Shown: positions 36,175-44,577 of the stretch, in pieces
Position numbering within the stretch: position 1 is the first letter of the stretch
How the letters are laid out: each line of letters opens with the position of its first letter
Assembly (NCBI RefSeq): GCF_001425865.1
Contig: NZ_LMDS01000004.1
Location: 1,055,586-1,119,585, forward strand
Origin: Rhizobacter sp. Root404
Lineage (GTDB): Bacteria > Pseudomonadota > Gammaproteobacteria > Burkholderiales > Burkholderiaceae_C
Reading direction: 5' to 3'
Length of the DNA stretch: 64,000 nt
The notes under the pieces: model-generated
Databases searched by the model: none
What the model was told of the DNA's origin: nothing
What the model saw: only the letters and a program-made list of their open reading frames with translations
Program-made: the position numbers and the translations under genes

Positions 36175-37536
36175 ATGAAGACACGACACTGGCGCACCGC
36201 GATCTGCGCCGCCGCGCTCGCAGCGCTCACGGCCGGCGCGGATGCCGGCGACTCCGCCACCGACATCGCCGACCCGCGCGAGCTGACGCCACTGGGCGAG
36301 CGACTGGTCTTCGCGGCCTACCAGCCGTCGCTCAGCCAGGCGCTGTTCGCGGTGTCCGGGCGCAGCGGCGCGCTGGAGCTGCTGAGTCCGCTGCGGCCGG
36401 GCTTTCGCGGCGCGTTCCCGAACACCCTGGTGCGGCTCCGCGACACCGTCTACTTCACGATGAACGACGGCGAGAGCGGGCCCGAGCTGTGGGCGACCGA
36501 GGGCACGCCGGCGACGACGCGGCTGGTCGCCGACATCCGCCCCGGCGCCGCCGGCTCCAACCCAGCCGGGCTGACGGTGTTCGACGGCCAGCTGTACTTC
36601 TCGGCTTCGGGCAGCGGCACCGGTCCCCGCCTGTGGTCCTCGCGCGGCACGAAGGACTCGACCGCCGCGGTCGCCAACGCGGCCGCGCTCGCCAACCCGC
36701 GTCAGTTCACCGTGGTCGGCGCACGCCTGTTCTTCACCGCGACCGACGCGGCGCACGGCGACGAGCTGTGGGTGATCGAACGCGGCGGCGCCGCGCCGCG
36801 CCTGGTAAGCGACATCCGCCGCGGACCGGAGGACGCGGCCATCGCGCAGCTCACCGTCGTCGGCGACGCGCTCTACTTCGTCGCCCACGACGGCGTGCAC
36901 GGCGCCGAGCTGTGGAAGACCGACGGCAGCGCCGACGGCACCGCGCTGGTGAAGGACATCCGCCCCGGCCCCGACGGCTCGCGGCCGAGCTACCTCGCGG
37001 CCCACGGCGACGGGCTGCTGTTCGCCGCGGACGACGGCCAGCTCGGCGGCGAACTGTGGCGCAGCAACGGCCGGGAGACCGCGCTGGTGCTCGATGTCCG
37101 CCCGGGCGCGGCGAACTCCGGCGCCGCGTACCTGACCAACGTCGGCGCGTGGACCTACTTCACCGCCACCAACGGCCGCGACGGCCTCGAGCTGTGGAAG
37201 ACGGACGGCAGCGCGGCCGGCACCGCGCTCGTGCGCGACCTGCTGCCCGGACCGGACGGCGCGCTGCCGAACCACCTGACGCGGATCGGCGATCGCCTGT
37301 ACTTCGCCGCGGTGGACGGCGCGCGCCAGCAGCAGCCGTGGCGCAGCGACGGCACCGCCGCCGGCACGCAGCGCATCGGCAACGCAAGCGACCCGGTCGG
37401 GCTGCCGTACCCGAGCCGGTTCACCGCGTTCGGCGACGGCATCGCGTTCGCCGCCCGCGATGCGGCCGGCACCGAGCGCCTCTGGCGGATGGATGCCGCC
37501 GGCGCCATCAGCCGGCTCGGCGCCGCGTCGCCCTGA
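36175..37536 (+). CDS. Secreted nine-repeat propeller-like protein
   Basis: The 453-residue product has a signal peptide (about residues 1-23, ending TAGADA) followed by about nine repeats of roughly 45-50 residues. The repeat reads approximately L-T-x-x-G-D-x-L-Y-F-x-A-x-D-G-x-x-G-x-ELW-x-TDG-x-x-x-GT-x-L-V-x-DI-x-PG; clear copies contain ELWATEGT, ELWKTDGSADGT, ELWRSNG and ELWKTDGSAAGT. The periodicity suggests a beta-propeller, perhaps a binding or scaffolding protein outside the cytoplasm. GGAG lies 8 bp upstream of the ATG. It ends in a shared bidirectional terminator with the quinoprotein gene. I see no catalytic residues. Confidence 0.75.
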   Translation: MKTRHWRTAICAAALAALTAGADAGDSATDIADPRELTPLGERLVFAAYQPSLSQALFAVSGRSGALELLSPLRPGFRGAFPNTLVRLRDTVYFTMNDGESGPELWATEGTPATTRLVADIRPGAAGSNPAGLTVFDGQLYFSASGSGTGPRLWSSRGTKDSTAAVANAAALANPRQFTVVGARLFFTATDAAHGDELWVIERGGAAPRLVSDIRRGPEDAAIAQLTVVGDALYFVAHDGVHGAELWKTDGSADGTALVKDIRPGPDGSRPSYLAAHGDGLLFAADDGQLGGELWRSNGRETALVLDVRPGAANSGAAYLTNVGAWTYFTATNGRDGLELWKTDGSAAGTALVRDLLPGPDGALPNHLTRIGDRLYFAAVDGARQQQPWRSDGTAAGTQRIGNASDPVGLPYPSRFTAFGDGIAFAARDAAGTERLWRMDAAGAISRLGAASP

Positions 37537-37563
37537 ACGGCCCAAGCGACACCAAGAAAAAAA

Positions 37564-37586
37564 GGCCGCGCACTGCGCGGCCTTTT
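37564..37586. terminator. Bidirectional Rho-independent terminator
   Basis: GGCCGCGC-ACT-GCGCGGCC (37564-37582) is flanked by a run of seven A's on the left and TTTT on the right. It can serve both the plus-strand repeat-protein gene and the minus-strand quinoprotein gene. Confidence 0.85.
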
Positions 37587-37607
37587 CAATGGCGCCTCAG
37601 GCGCGCG

Positions 37608-39701
37608 TCACTTGACCTCGATCTTGCCGGTCGAGCGCGGGTTGTGGCAGTCGTTGAAGAAGAACTCGCCCGGCTGCGTGAAGGTGTAGGTCGCCGACTG
37701 GCCCGGTGCGAGCGAGAAGTTGAACAACCCCTCGAAGAACTGCGTCGCGCAGTGGGTGTTCGCGCTGCTGCCCGGGTTCGTGAACGTCACCGTCGTGCCG
37801 ACACCGACCTGCATGTGGGTCGGGTACATGCCGTTGGTCGAGCCGCTGTTGATCGACTGCTCGGCGGCGCTCGCCGACGAGCGGCCGAGCAGCACGGTAT
37901 TGCCGACGCTGGCCCCGCTGACCGGGCTGCCCGAGACCGGGCGGCGCACGGTCGGCGGGGTCGGCGTGGCGGCCGGCGGCAGCTTGCCGCCGATCTTGAA
38001 CGCCCACAGGTTGTCGCCGCGCGGTGCCGAGGCGCCGTACGGGATGCCGGTGCCGCCAGCGTAGAACGCGATGTACTGCTCGCCGTCGATCTCGTAGCTG
38101 ATCGGGCTCGCGCTGATCGCCGCGCCGGTCTGGAAACGCCACAGCTCGCGGCCGTTGGTCGCGTCCATGCCGATCGCGTTGCCGTCGGGCTGGCCGATGA
38201 ACAGCACGTCGGACGCGGTGGTCAGGATGCCGTTGCCGTGGGCCAGCGAGTACGGCATCGGCTTCTTCCAGCGCACCAGGTTGGTCGCGGGGTCGACCGC
38301 GATGACGGCGCCGGTCATGTACTCGCCCGGAGGCCGCAGGCCGTTGCTGCCTTCGTTCAGCGAGTGTGCTGCGCCGACATAGCCGGCGCCGGTGTACAGC
38401 AGCTTGGTGCTCTGGCTGAACGAATAGTGGTTCCAGTCCGCGCCGCCGCCGTGGCCGGGGAAGCTCAGCACCGGTGCGCCGTCCCAGTGCGGCGAGTACA
38501 GGCACCCGGTCGGGTAGTTCGGCACCGCGCGGTTCTGTGCGCCGGGCACCGGGCCGCCGAGCGGCTCGGTCACCGGGCAGCTTTCGACGAAGCCGCCCTG
38601 GCGTGGGCGCGGCTGGGTCGGCCACGAGGCCTGGCGCGTGTCGACCGGCACCGGCACTTCGTCGATGCCGAGCGGCGCGCTGCCGTCCTGGCGGTCCAGG
38701 ATGTAGAACATGCCGGTCTTGCTGCCGTAGACGATCACCTTGCGCATCTGGCCGCGGATGTTCACGTCCGCCAGCACCGGGCCGTTCACGTTGTCCATGT
38801 CCCACATGTCGTGGTGCACCGACTGGAAGTGCCACTTGTACGCGCCGGTCGTCATGTCGAGCGCGACGATCGAGTTCGCGAACAGGTTCTGGCCCGGCCG
38901 CGTCGAGCCGTTCTGCGACGAGCCGCCGCGGTTGTTGCCGAAGGTCCAGTAGACCATGTTGAGTTCGGGATCGACGGCCGGATGGATCCACGGCGTGCCG
39001 CCACGGCGCTGGTCCTGCGGCGCGCCACCCCAGGTGTCGTAGCCGAGGTCGCCGGGGTTCTGCGGCACGCCGAAGAAGCTCGACATCAGCACGCCGTTGG
39101 TCGCATCGACCATCAGCCCCGCGCCGACGCTGCCGTCGTTGGTGCCGACGTACAGGCGCTTGTTGTGATACACGATCGCGACCTTGCCGATGCCGCCGAC
39201 GCTGGCCGGGAACGCCGGCGAGACCCACGCGGTCACGCCGGTGTTGATGTCGATCGCGACGACCTTGCCCTGCGACAGTGTGTAGACCAGGCCGAGCTCC
39301 TTGGAGACCGCGACGCCGCGGCGCGTGGCGCGGGCCGGGGCGGTCCACTTCCACTTGGTCGCGCCGGTCTTGCCGTCGACCGCGATCACGTTGGCCTGTG
39401 CGGTCTCGAGGAAGATCACGCCGTCGACGACGACCGGCGTGCTCTGGTTGTCGCCGGCCACACCGCCCTCCACGTGGTTCAGCCACACCGCGCCGAGGTT
39501 CTTGATGTTGACGCGGTTGATGTTGCGCAGCTTCGAGTAGTTCTGGTTGCCCAGGTTGCCGCCAACTTTCGGGAAGTCCTTGTCGCCCGGCGTGCAGCAG
39601 TCCGCGAGGTCCGCCGCGGCCGCGTGCGGTGCCGCGAAGGCGACGGGCGCGGCGAGCGCGCCCGCCGAAACGAGCAGCGCGGTCAATAGATTCAGTCTCA
39701 T
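37608..39701 (-). CDS. Periplasmic PQQ-type quinoprotein dehydrogenase with C-terminal cupredoxin-like domain
   Basis: The 697-residue protein has a signal peptide (MRLNLLTALLVSAGALAAPV, ending AFA) and an eight-bladed quinoprotein propeller (about residues 50-570) with W-motifs such as GKTGATKWKW, NGRELWRF and MTTGAYKWHF. The motif SVHHDMWDMDN matches the catalytic-aspartate region of PQQ alcohol dehydrogenases. The usual vicinal Cys-Cys beside PQQ is not seen; the only adjacent pair (ADCCTPGD) is near the N-terminus. After a Pro-rich linker, residues about 600-697 look like a cupredoxin (His650, Cys685, His686) instead of the usual cytochrome c domain. AAGGAGA precedes the ATG at 39701. It probably oxidises an alcohol or aldehyde. 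Confidence 0.8.
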   Translation of the reverse strand: MRLNLLTALLVSAGALAAPVAFAAPHAAAADLADCCTPGDKDFPKVGGNLGNQNYSKLRNINRVNIKNLGAVWLNHVEGGVAGDNQSTPVVVDGVIFLETAQANVIAVDGKTGATKWKWTAPARATRRGVAVSKELGLVYTLSQGKVVAIDINTGVTAWVSPAFPASVGGIGKVAIVYHNKRLYVGTNDGSVGAGLMVDATNGVLMSSFFGVPQNPGDLGYDTWGGAPQDQRRGGTPWIHPAVDPELNMVYWTFGNNRGGSSQNGSTRPGQNLFANSIVALDMTTGAYKWHFQSVHHDMWDMDNVNGPVLADVNIRGQMRKVIVYGSKTGMFYILDRQDGSAPLGIDEVPVPVDTRQASWPTQPRPRQGGFVESCPVTEPLGGPVPGAQNRAVPNYPTGCLYSPHWDGAPVLSFPGHGGGADWNHYSFSQSTKLLYTGAGYVGAAHSLNEGSNGLRPPGEYMTGAVIAVDPATNLVRWKKPMPYSLAHGNGILTTASDVLFIGQPDGNAIGMDATNGRELWRFQTGAAISASPISYEIDGEQYIAFYAGGTGIPYGASAPRGDNLWAFKIGGKLPPAATPTPPTVRRPVSGSPVSGASVGNTVLLGRSSASAAEQSINSGSTNGMYPTHMQVGVGTTVTFTNPGSSANTHCATQFFEGLFNFSLAPGQSATYTFTQPGEFFFNDCHNPRSTGKIEVK

Positions 39702-39753
39702 CGAAGTCTCCTTGGTTGACATCGCATCGCGAGTGCGATGCCTCTTTTCGAGC

Positions 39754-39810
39754 GTTCTGTTGGACAGAACACCGTTTTAAAATGCTATGGACCGGCGTTC
39801 GGCGTGTCAA
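39754..39810 (-). promoter_or_regulatory. Sigma-70 promoter and IclR-type operator C of the quinoprotein gene
   Basis: On the minus strand TTGACA (39810-39805), a 17-bp spacer and TAGCAT (39787-39782) form a promoter. GTTCT-N7-AGAAC (39770-39754) follows at about +5 to +21. The leader to the ATG at 39701 is about 75 nt and contains the inverted repeat GCATCGCACTCGCGATGC. Confidence 0.78.
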
Positions 39811-39945
39811 CGGGGTTTGCGCGATCGACCTCGAAAAATGGAAACAAGGCGCGCGCGCAAACGCATCGCGCCGGTCAAGAGACCGGCGCGATGCGTGGCG
39901 GGAACGGAGGGTTGGAAGAGCCGCGGCCTCGCGCCGCGGCTCGGG

Positions 39946-40755
39946 TCAGCCGGCCTGGTCGACGGACCTCGCGGCGCGGCGCGCCGGCGTCTTCGCCGGC
40001 GCCGGCTTGGCGGCTCTCGAAGCGGCCTTGCGCTTCGGCTCGGGCAGGTTCCACCCGCTCAGCGTGGGATCGTCCACGTTGCCGCCGCAGGTGCGCGTCA
40101 GTTCCTTCGCGTACTTGAACAGCACCGGCACGATGCGCGCCTCGCCCAGTTCCTCGAGCCGGTAGCGCGGGCCGGAGACGCTGAGCGCGCCCATCAGCCG
40201 ATTACCGCTGCCGAACACCGGCGCGGCGATCGCGGCGGTCTCGGCATCGCGCTCGCCGAACGACGCGGCGTACATCGCGCGCCGGATCTCGTCGAACCGC
40301 TCGCCGCGCGCACCGGTGAAGGCGCGCAGCACGTGGCCCGCCGCGCCCACCGTCAGCGGCAGGCGGTCACCCACGTGCACCGAATCTCGGATCGCGCGGG
40401 TGCTGTCGACGCGGTGGAGGCAGATGCGCTTGTCGTCCTCGCACACATAGAAGGACGCGCCCTCGTGCAGGTCGGCGGCCAGTTTCTCGAGGACCGGCGG
40501 CACGATGTCGGAGGTGCGGAAGTGGCGCTGGTACAGCGAGCCGAGCAGCAGCACCTTCGAGCCCAGCCGGTACAGCCCTTCGGCGTTGCGCAGCACATAA
40601 CCGTACTTCTCGAGCGACTTCAGCAGCCGCAGCACCGTGCTCTTGTACAGGCCAGTGCGCTTGGACAGCTCGACCAGCGTCACCCGGTCCTCCGTCAGCG
40701 CGTCCAGGATGGACAGCGCCCGTTCCACCGCCGCCACGCCGCCTTCTTCTCCCAT
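39946..40755 (-). CDS. IclR-family transcriptional regulator (first copy)
   Basis: A 269-residue IclR regulator. The winged-helix domain includes GGVAAVERALSILDALTE and the recognition helix region YKSTVLRLLKSL. The effector-binding domain follows, with GASFYVCEDDKRICLHRVDS and GAAGHVLRAFTG. The C-terminus ends in a Lys/Ala/Pro-rich tail of about 30 residues. ATG 40755 (MGEEGGVAAVER) is preferred; upstream in-frame starts would reach across the divergent promoter. It faces the aldehyde dehydrogenase operon, and operator D lies between them. Effector unknown; it is a probable regulator of the dyad-linked genes. Confidence 0.9.
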   Translation of the reverse strand: MGEEGGVAAVERALSILDALTEDRVTLVELSKRTGLYKSTVLRLLKSLEKYGYVLRNAEGLYRLGSKVLLLGSLYQRHFRTSDIVPPVLEKLAADLHEGASFYVCEDDKRICLHRVDSTRAIRDSVHVGDRLPLTVGAAGHVLRAFTGARGERFDEIRRAMYAASFGERDAETAAIAAPVFGSGNRLMGALSVSGPRYRLEELGEARIVPVLFKYAKELTRTCGGNVDDPTLSGWNLPEPKRKAASRAAKPAPAKTPARRAARSVDQAG

Positions 40756-40832
40756 GCCAACCCCCGATTTCGTGCGACAAAGTGGCGAGGTTAGCCGATC
40801 GGCCGAAGCGGCCGGCGGGGACCTGCTTCTAG

Positions 40833-40866
40833 GGGGTCGACCCCTGCAACTAGGAGGTTCACCTAG
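40833..40866. promoter_or_regulatory. Two further dyads in the iclR-aldehyde dehydrogenase divergent region
   Basis: GGGGTCGACCCC (40833-40844) is a perfect 12-bp palindrome. CTAGG-N7-CCTAG (40850-40866) is a 17-bp dyad with the same 5-7-5 geometry as the IclR-type operators but different arms. Both could bind a second regulator. Function is inferred only from symmetry and position. Confidence 0.4.
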
Positions 40867-40897
40867 ACGCCGGAACATAGCTCCACTTTAGAATACT

Positions 40898-40914
40898 GTT
40901 ATGCTGAACGGAAC
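40898..40914 (+). promoter_or_regulatory. Degenerate IclR-type operator D upstream of the aldehyde dehydrogenase operon
   Basis: GTTAT-N7-GGAAC keeps 8 of the 10 arm positions of GTTCT-N7-AGAAC. It lies 33 bp upstream of the aldehyde dehydrogenase ATG. TAGAAT at 40889-40894 may be the -10 for that gene, but no convincing -35 is seen. Confidence 0.5.
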
Positions 40915-40947
40915 GCTCCCGGAAGCTCTTTTCAGACTGCTCCCGTC

Positions 40948-42438
40948 ATGACTTCACCCCACACGCTGCCGACGTACGACCACTTCATCGACGGGGCCGC
41001 CCATCCGCCGAGCTCGGGCGAGTACCTGCCGACCGACGACCCCTACACCGGCAAGACCTGGGGCCGCATCGCGCGCGGCAACCGCGCCGATGCCGAGCGC
41101 GCGGTGCAGGCCGCCCGCACCGCGTTCGACACCGGCGCGTGGCCGGCTCTGACCGCCTCGGAGCGCGGCCGCATGCTGTGGCGGCTGGCCGACCTGATCA
41201 CCGCCCACGCGCCGCGCCTGGCCGAGATCGAGCGCCGCGACAACGGCAAGCTCGCGACCGAGGTCGTCTCGCAGGTCCGCTACATGGCCGACTACTTCCG
41301 CTACTACGCGGGCCAGGCCGACAAGGTCGAGAGCAAGGTCATCCCGACCGACAAGAAGGGCGTGTTCGCGTACACCCGCTACGAAGCCAAGGGCGTGATC
41401 GCGATCATCACGCCGTGGAACTCGCCGCTGACGCTGACCAGCTGGAAGCTCGCGCCAGCGCTGGCGGCCGGCTGCACCGTGGTGATCAAGCCGTCGGAGT
41501 TCACCTCGGCGTCGATGCTCGAGTTCGCGCTGCTGTTCGAGCAGGCGGGGTTCCCGAAGGGCGTGGTCAACGTCGTCACCGGGCTGGGCAAGGAGGTCGG
41601 CGAGGCGCTCGTCACCCACCCCGACGTCGCGCACATCGGCTTCACCGGCGGCTCCGAGGCCGGCCGTGCGATCTACCAGCTCGCGGCGAAGAACTTCAAG
41701 ACCGTCACGCTCGAGCTGGGCGGCAAGTCGCCGAACATCGTGTTCGACGACGCCGACCTCGACCAGGCCGTCAAGGGCGCCGTCTCCGGCATCTTCGCGG
41801 CCGCCGGGCAGAGCTGCCAGGCCGGTTCGCGCCTGCTGGTGCAGCGCACGATCCACGACCGCTTCGTTGCCAAGCTGATCGACTTCATGAAGGACGTGAA
41901 GCTCGGCGACCCGGCCGACGAGGCGACCCAGGTCGGCCCGATCGCCACGCGCCCGCAGTTCGAGAAGATCCTGTCGTACATCGAGATCGCGAAGAACGAG
42001 GGTGCGACCTGCGTGCTCGGCGGTCGCAGCCGGCCCGACCTCGGTGCCGGCCAGTTCGTCGAGCCGACGATCTTCACCGGAGTGCGCAACGACATGCGGA
42101 TCGCGCAGGAGGAGGTCTTCGGCCCGGTGCTCGCGGTGATCCCGTTCGACGACGAGGCGGACGCGATCCGCATCGGCAACGACGTGGCGTTCGGCCTGGC
42201 GGCCGCCGTCTGGACCCGCGACCTGCGTCGTGCGATGCTGATGACCGAGAAGATCAAGGCCGGCACCGTGTGGGTCAACAACTACCGCGCGACCAGCTTC
42301 ACCTCGCCGTTCGGCGGTTTCAAGGAGTCGGGCATCGGCCGCGAATCGGGCAGCGAGGCGATCCGCGAGTACCTCGAGACCAAGTGCGTGTGGATCTCGT
42401 CCGACCTGGACGTGCCGAACCCGTTCGTGCGGCGCTGA
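40948..42438 (+). CDS. NAD(P)-dependent aldehyde dehydrogenase
   Basis: The 496-residue enzyme oxidises an aldehyde to the carboxylate. The catalytic nucleophile is Cys290 in AAAGQSCQAGSRL and the general base is Glu256 in TVTLELGGKSPNIVF. The cofactor motif is in IGFTGGSEAGRAIYQ, and PWNSPLTLTSWKLAPALAAG matches the family's substrate/cofactor region. Length is normal. It is the first gene of a plus-strand operon with a CoA-transferase, a citryl-CoA-lyase-like protein and a TPP enzyme, so its substrate is probably a catabolic intermediate. The gap to the next gene is 42 bp. Confidence 0.92.
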   Translation: MTSPHTLPTYDHFIDGAAHPPSSGEYLPTDDPYTGKTWGRIARGNRADAERAVQAARTAFDTGAWPALTASERGRMLWRLADLITAHAPRLAEIERRDNGKLATEVVSQVRYMADYFRYYAGQADKVESKVIPTDKKGVFAYTRYEAKGVIAIITPWNSPLTLTSWKLAPALAAGCTVVIKPSEFTSASMLEFALLFEQAGFPKGVVNVVTGLGKEVGEALVTHPDVAHIGFTGGSEAGRAIYQLAAKNFKTVTLELGGKSPNIVFDDADLDQAVKGAVSGIFAAAGQSCQAGSRLLVQRTIHDRFVAKLIDFMKDVKLGDPADEATQVGPIATRPQFEKILSYIEIAKNEGATCVLGGRSRPDLGAGQFVEPTIFTGVRNDMRIAQEEVFGPVLAVIPFDDEADAIRIGNDVAFGLAAAVWTRDLRRAMLMTEKIKAGTVWVNNYRATSFTSPFGGFKESGIGRESGSEAIREYLETKCVWISSDLDVPNPFVRR

Positions 42439-42480
42439 CCGGCGCCGGACGTGTTGTGTGACCCTGGACAAGGCTGACCC

Positions 42481-43683
42481 ATGAGCAGTGCGCTGAACGG
42501 CATCCGCGTGCTCGACCTGACCAACGTGCTTGCGGGCCCGCTGTGCGCCTACCAGCTCGCGCTGCTCGGCGCCGAGGTCATCAAGATCGAGGTGCCCGAC
42601 GGCGGCGACCTGGCGCGCCAGCTCGGCGCCGATGCGGCGCTGAACGCACGCCACATGGGCGCCTCGTTCCTGGCGCAGAACGCCGGCAAGAAGTCGGTGA
42701 CGCTGAACCTGAAGTCGCCGCGCGGCAAGGAGGTGCTGCACCGCCTGGTCGCGTCGGCCGACGTGCTGGTCGAGAACTTCCGCCCCGGCGTGATGGCGCG
42801 GCTCGGCGTCTCGTACGACGAGTTGAAGCAGACGAATCCGAAGCTCGTCTACTGCGCGATCTCCGGCTTCGGGCAGGAGGGGCCGATGCGCGCGGCGCCG
42901 GCCTACGACCAGATCATCCAGGGGCTGTCCGGCATCATGAGCATCACCGGCACGCCGGAGGCGGCGCCGCTGCGCGTGGGCTATCCGGTGGCCGACACGC
43001 TCGCCGGCATGATGGCCGCGTTCGCGATCAGCAGCGCGCTGGTGCGGCGCAACGCCACCGGCGAAGGCGGCTTCATCGACGTCTCGATGCTCGACTCCGC
43101 GCTGACCGCGATGGGCTGGGTCGTGTCGAACTACCTGATCGCCGGGGTCGAGCCGCAGGCGCACGGCAACGACAACATCACCGCCGCACCCTCGGGCGCG
43201 TTCCGCACCCGCGACGGCCTGATCAACATCGCCGCGAACAAGCAGGAGCAGTTCGTCGCGCTGGTGGCGATGCTCGGCCGCGAAGACCTGAGCCTGGACG
43301 AACGCTTCGCGCAGCGCGAGAACCGCAAGCGCAACCGGGCGGCGCTGACGGCCGAGCTCGAAAGCGAGCTGGCGAAGAACGACTCCGCGCACTGGGAGGC
43401 CGCGCTGAACCGCATCGGCGTGCCCGCCGGTTCGGTGCTCAGCGTGCCGCAGGCGCTGGCACTGCCGCAGGTGCAGCAGCGCGAGTTCCTGAAGACCTTC
43501 GACGCGGTCGACGGGGTCGACGGGCCGCTGACCGTGTCGCGCACCGGCTTCAAGCTCTCGGGCGGGGACCCCGACGTGCACACGCCGCCGCCGCAACTCG
43601 GCCAGCACACCGAGGAGTTCCTGCGCTCGGTGGGCTACAGCGCGGGCGAGATCGCCGACTTCCGCGCGGACGGTACGGTATGA
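42481..43683 (+). CDS. Class III (CaiB/BaiF family) CoA-transferase
   Basis: A 400-residue enzyme that moves CoA between carboxylic acids. Family landmarks are IRVLDLTNVLAGPLCAYQLALLGAEVIKIEVP at the N-terminus, KKSVTLNLKSPRGKEVL and VLVENFRPGVMARLG. The catalytic aspartate is probably that in GEGGFIDVSMLDSAL (about residue 200). It should activate a carboxylate from the upstream dehydrogenase or the TRAP transporter, with succinyl-CoA or another CoA ester as donor. Its stop overlaps the next gene's start (ATGA). Confidence 0.9.
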   Translation: MSSALNGIRVLDLTNVLAGPLCAYQLALLGAEVIKIEVPDGGDLARQLGADAALNARHMGASFLAQNAGKKSVTLNLKSPRGKEVLHRLVASADVLVENFRPGVMARLGVSYDELKQTNPKLVYCAISGFGQEGPMRAAPAYDQIIQGLSGIMSITGTPEAAPLRVGYPVADTLAGMMAAFAISSALVRRNATGEGGFIDVSMLDSALTAMGWVVSNYLIAGVEPQAHGNDNITAAPSGAFRTRDGLINIAANKQEQFVALVAMLGREDLSLDERFAQRENRKRNRAALTAELESELAKNDSAHWEAALNRIGVPAGSVLSVPQALALPQVQQREFLKTFDAVDGVDGPLTVSRTGFKLSGGDPDVHTPPPQLGQHTEEFLRSVGYSAGEIADFRADGTV

Positions 43684-44570
43684 GCGCCGCCAAGCCGGCC
43701 AAGCCGGAGAAGACCGCCGAGGAGCGCCTGCAGGACGCGAGCGCCTGGTGGTCGACCTCGATCATCGATATCCAGCCGGGCCAGATCGGCGTGCGCGGCT
43801 ACGCGATCCAGGACCTGATCGGCCGCGTCCGCTTCCCCGACATGGTGTGGCTGATGCTGCGCGGCGAGCTGCCGACGCCGGCCCAGTCGGCGCTGCTCGA
43901 GGCCGCGATGGTGGCCGCGGTCGACCACGGCCCGCACGCCCCGTCGATCGCGATCGCGCGGATGGCCGTGACCTGCGGGCTGCCGCTGAACGGCGCGATG
44001 GCCTCGGCGATCAATGCACTCGACGACGTCCACGGCGGTGCCGGCGAGCAGTGCATGACCTTGCTGCAGGACATCGACGCCGCCGCGCTTGCAGGCGGCC
44101 ACGGCGGCGAGGCCACGCCCGACCAGATCGAGGCCGGCGTCGACCGCTACATCGCTGCGCACGGCAAGATCATCCCGGGCTTCGGCCACCGCTGGCACGG
44201 CATCGACCCGCGCGCGGTGCGGCTGCTGCAGCTCGTGCGGGAGGCGCAGGCGCGCGGCGAGGTCGGCGGCCGCTATGGCCGGATCGCCGAGGGCGTCGAG
44301 CGCGTGCTGCAGGCGCGCAAGGGCACGCCGATCCCGATGAACATCGACGGCGCGACCGCGGTGATCTACAGCGAGCTCGGCTTCGCCGCGCCGCTCGGCC
44401 GCGGCCTCTTCATCCTGTCACGCTCGGTCGGCATCCTCGCGCATGCGTGGGAGCAGACCCAGCAGGGCGGCCGGATCAAGGGGCCGATGTCCCCCGGCAT
44501 CCCCTACCGCTACACCGGCGTCGAAGCGCGCGCGCTGCCCGACGACGCCCCTGCCCATCCAGAACCGTGA
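43680..44570 (+). CDS. Citryl-CoA lyase-like protein (citrate synthase fold)
   Basis: The 296-residue product has the shortened citrate synthase fold of the citryl-CoA lyase group. Landmarks are SIIDIQPGQIGVRGYAIQDLIGRVRF, DDVHGGAGEQCM (histidine expected at the CoA-side active site), IPGFGHRWHGIDPRA (second catalytic histidine) and KGPMSPGIPYRYTG. Enzymes of this group cleave citryl-CoA or similar 3-hydroxy-acyl-CoA thioesters to acetyl-CoA plus a keto acid. The presence of a CoA-transferase directly upstream fits activation followed by cleavage. The actual substrate is not known and need not be citrate. Confidence 0.8.
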   Translation: MSAAKPAKPEKTAEERLQDASAWWSTSIIDIQPGQIGVRGYAIQDLIGRVRFPDMVWLMLRGELPTPAQSALLEAAMVAAVDHGPHAPSIAIARMAVTCGLPLNGAMASAINALDDVHGGAGEQCMTLLQDIDAAALAGGHGGEATPDQIEAGVDRYIAAHGKIIPGFGHRWHGIDPRAVRLLQLVREAQARGEVGGRYGRIAEGVERVLQARKGTPIPMNIDGATAVIYSELGFAAPLGRGLFILSRSVGILAHAWEQTQQGGRIKGPMSPGIPYRYTGVEARALPDDAPAHPEP

Positions 44571-44577
44571 GGCCCCC

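Noticed and set aside
36084..39689. A 1201-codon plus-strand frame through the repeat protein and quinoprotein genes
   Set aside because: It crosses two well-supported genes and a bidirectional terminator, and its translation is Arg-rich with no recognisable domain.
40954..43608. An 884-codon minus-strand frame opposite the aldehyde dehydrogenase and CoA-transferase genes
   Set aside because: It is antisense to two clear enzymes, and its composition is typical of mirror frames.
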